DNA of 64,000 bases from Trichaptum fuscoviolaceum (taxonomy: Eukaryota; Basidiomycota; Agaricomycetes; Hymenochaetales; Trichaptaceae). Below are positions 62,853-64,000 of this stretch, piece after piece; the first letter of the stretch is position 1, and each line of letters begins with the position of its first letter. The notes below the pieces were generated by a model. It did no database searches. It saw only the letters and a list, made by a program, of their open reading frames with translations, and was not told the DNA's origin. The stretch spans positions 2,718,156-2,782,155 of the forward strand of contig CAJSYZ010000006.1 of assembly GCA_910574455.1 (NCBI GenBank). Direction: 5' to 3'. Position numbers and translations under genes: made by a program.

Positions 62853-63609
62853 CCTGAAGACGGTCAAGAAGCTAGTGACGGTCGGAAGAACCAAGGCGCG
62901 CTAGCTCGAAGGAGACTTTTAACAATGAGAAGGAATGCAGAGATAACGAGAATGATGGTGAGAGCGCGCGCGCCGTTCCTGTACGTTCATATCGCTAAGA
63001 CGTGAGGTCAATGAGTAGCTATTTCTGATTCACTGATATTACTTTCTCACCTGGCGAGCGCTGGAAGAGTGGCACGCATGGCGATTCCGTGTATCAGCCT
63101 TTGCTCCCGAACCAGTGGCCCTGCCAGTGGCGAATTCCCATGCAGGATAGAACTTGAAGGCTATTAAGAAGCGTAAAACTACAGATAAAGGTTATATTCG
63201 TGCGATATAATAACTGAAGAGCTCACTAGTCGCAGATGTTGAACCCTTTGGTTAGTGGCTGTTGTAGACTTGTAGTGGTCTAAGGTAAAGAATGTAATGA
63301 GTCGCGACGTCATGAACTGAAGTAAGTAGTACTACTAAAGTTGAACTCAATTGATTATATAAACACTGCATCACTGAACGGGGACGTCAGTTTGCGCAGC
63401 GCAGCACCTCTTTCAATCCCCACCTACAATCTCGAACTAACTTGTCACTTCTTACGAGTTTGCGACTTGGTGAGCCTTTCAGCTTTCAAGAATTGTAAAA
63501 AATATTAACGATTGCGCGCGTGTAGATCAACTTTTGGGCTATCTGAACGCGACACTTGTCTTTTGCTTGCTCGTACAAACTCCATTACAAGTCTGCTCAT
63601 AGCAGCCGA
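62853..63609. other. Intergenic between permease and VPS74 (divergent promoters)
   Basis: The two genes face away from each other. Weak TATATAA-like stretch at 63355-63362. No gene is supported here. Confidence 0.45.
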
Positions 63610-64000
63610 ATGGCTTCGGGCCTATCGAGGCGTCGGGCAGCAGGCGCATCGTCAGCAGCACAAGATGAGGATGTTGGAAGTACCTGGCCCGCTTCGAATG
63701 GGAACAGCGCCGAAACGAGCGCCTCGCCATCGGGCTCGACTTCTAACCTACCAAAGCCCTCTCATGCGGGATCAGCATTCGAAGGTGGAAGCAAGATAGC
63801 GTACGACCCCCGCGACTTCGAGAGTGACGGTGATGCTGAACGGGCGGGCGGGCGAATGCCCAAGTTGACAATCATGGAGGAGGTGCTGCTGCTAGGATTA
63901 AAGGACAAGCAGGTACGTGGCCAATTCCCTTGCAAACTGAATTGACTAAACTATAAGATCAGTAGGGCTACTTGTCCTTTTGGAACGACAATATCTCGTA
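63610..64000 (+). CDS. VPS74: VPS74/GOLPH3 (GPP34) gene, 5' part, probable parent copy
   Basis: Golgi PI4P effector that sorts glycosyltransferases into COPI vesicles. Exon A (63610-63912, 101 codons) starts [15 protein letters not shown] and ends LLLGLKDKQ. Exon B starts at 63966 ([11 protein letters not shown]) and runs off the window. The N-terminal SRRR cluster corresponds to the arginine cluster that binds coatomer in yeast Vps74, and [11 protein letters not shown] and [10 protein letters not shown] follow in the expected order. It is in opposite orientation to the five array copies, with a normal start codon. The 53-bp intron is the same as in units 2-5, while the first part of exon A differs by many bases. 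Confidence 0.9.

Overview
The window looks like chromosomal DNA of a filamentous basidiomycete, probably an Agaricomycete. Genes are cut by many short introns (about 43-75 bp, GT..AG with CTAAY-type branch sites), base composition is close to even, and it carries a Mug135-like small-protein family and a YakC-type aldo-keto reductase. No rRNA, tRNA, CRISPR or bacterial-style operon was seen.

Bases 1 to about 46,200 are a head-to-tail array of a duplicated locus. Units 1-3 are complete (1-10503, 10504-20073, 20074-29650). Unit 4 is cut at about 34537 and joined to a 5'-truncated unit 5 (to 43555). A diverged, shortened unit 6 ends near 46200. A complete unit runs: a non-coding leader with a conserved hairpin block; a decayed aldo-keto reductase (+); a Mug135-like C-terminal fragment (+); a VPS74/GOLPH3 (GPP34) gene (-) with a rebuilt 5' end; a decayed exon block of an unrecognised serine/arginine-rich gene (+); and about 4.6 kb of internally repeated sequence peppered with a GATACATACATATATTG motif. 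Units 2, 3 and most of 4 are almost identical, so amplification or homogenisation is recent.

Bases 44.8-53.8 kb form an imperfect inverted duplication. Aldo-keto reductase and Mug135/coiled-coil sequences occur on both sides, in opposite orientation, of a spacer holding the splicing factor gene BUD13/CWC26. The right-hand aldo-keto reductase is intact (360 aa); the left-hand one is a pseudogene.

Bases 55-63 kb hold three intact multi-exon genes: a MATE efflux transporter (-, 509 aa), a secreted-type agmatinase (+, 405 aa) and an amino-acid/polyamine-type permease (-, 552 aa). MATE and agmatinase are divergent across a 440-bp interval and agmatinase and permease converge, which suggests a possible agmatine/amine handling cluster (inference). 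At the right edge a sixth VPS74 copy begins on the + strand. It keeps a normal start codon and the N-terminal arginine cluster that the five array copies lack, so it is the best candidate for the functional parent.
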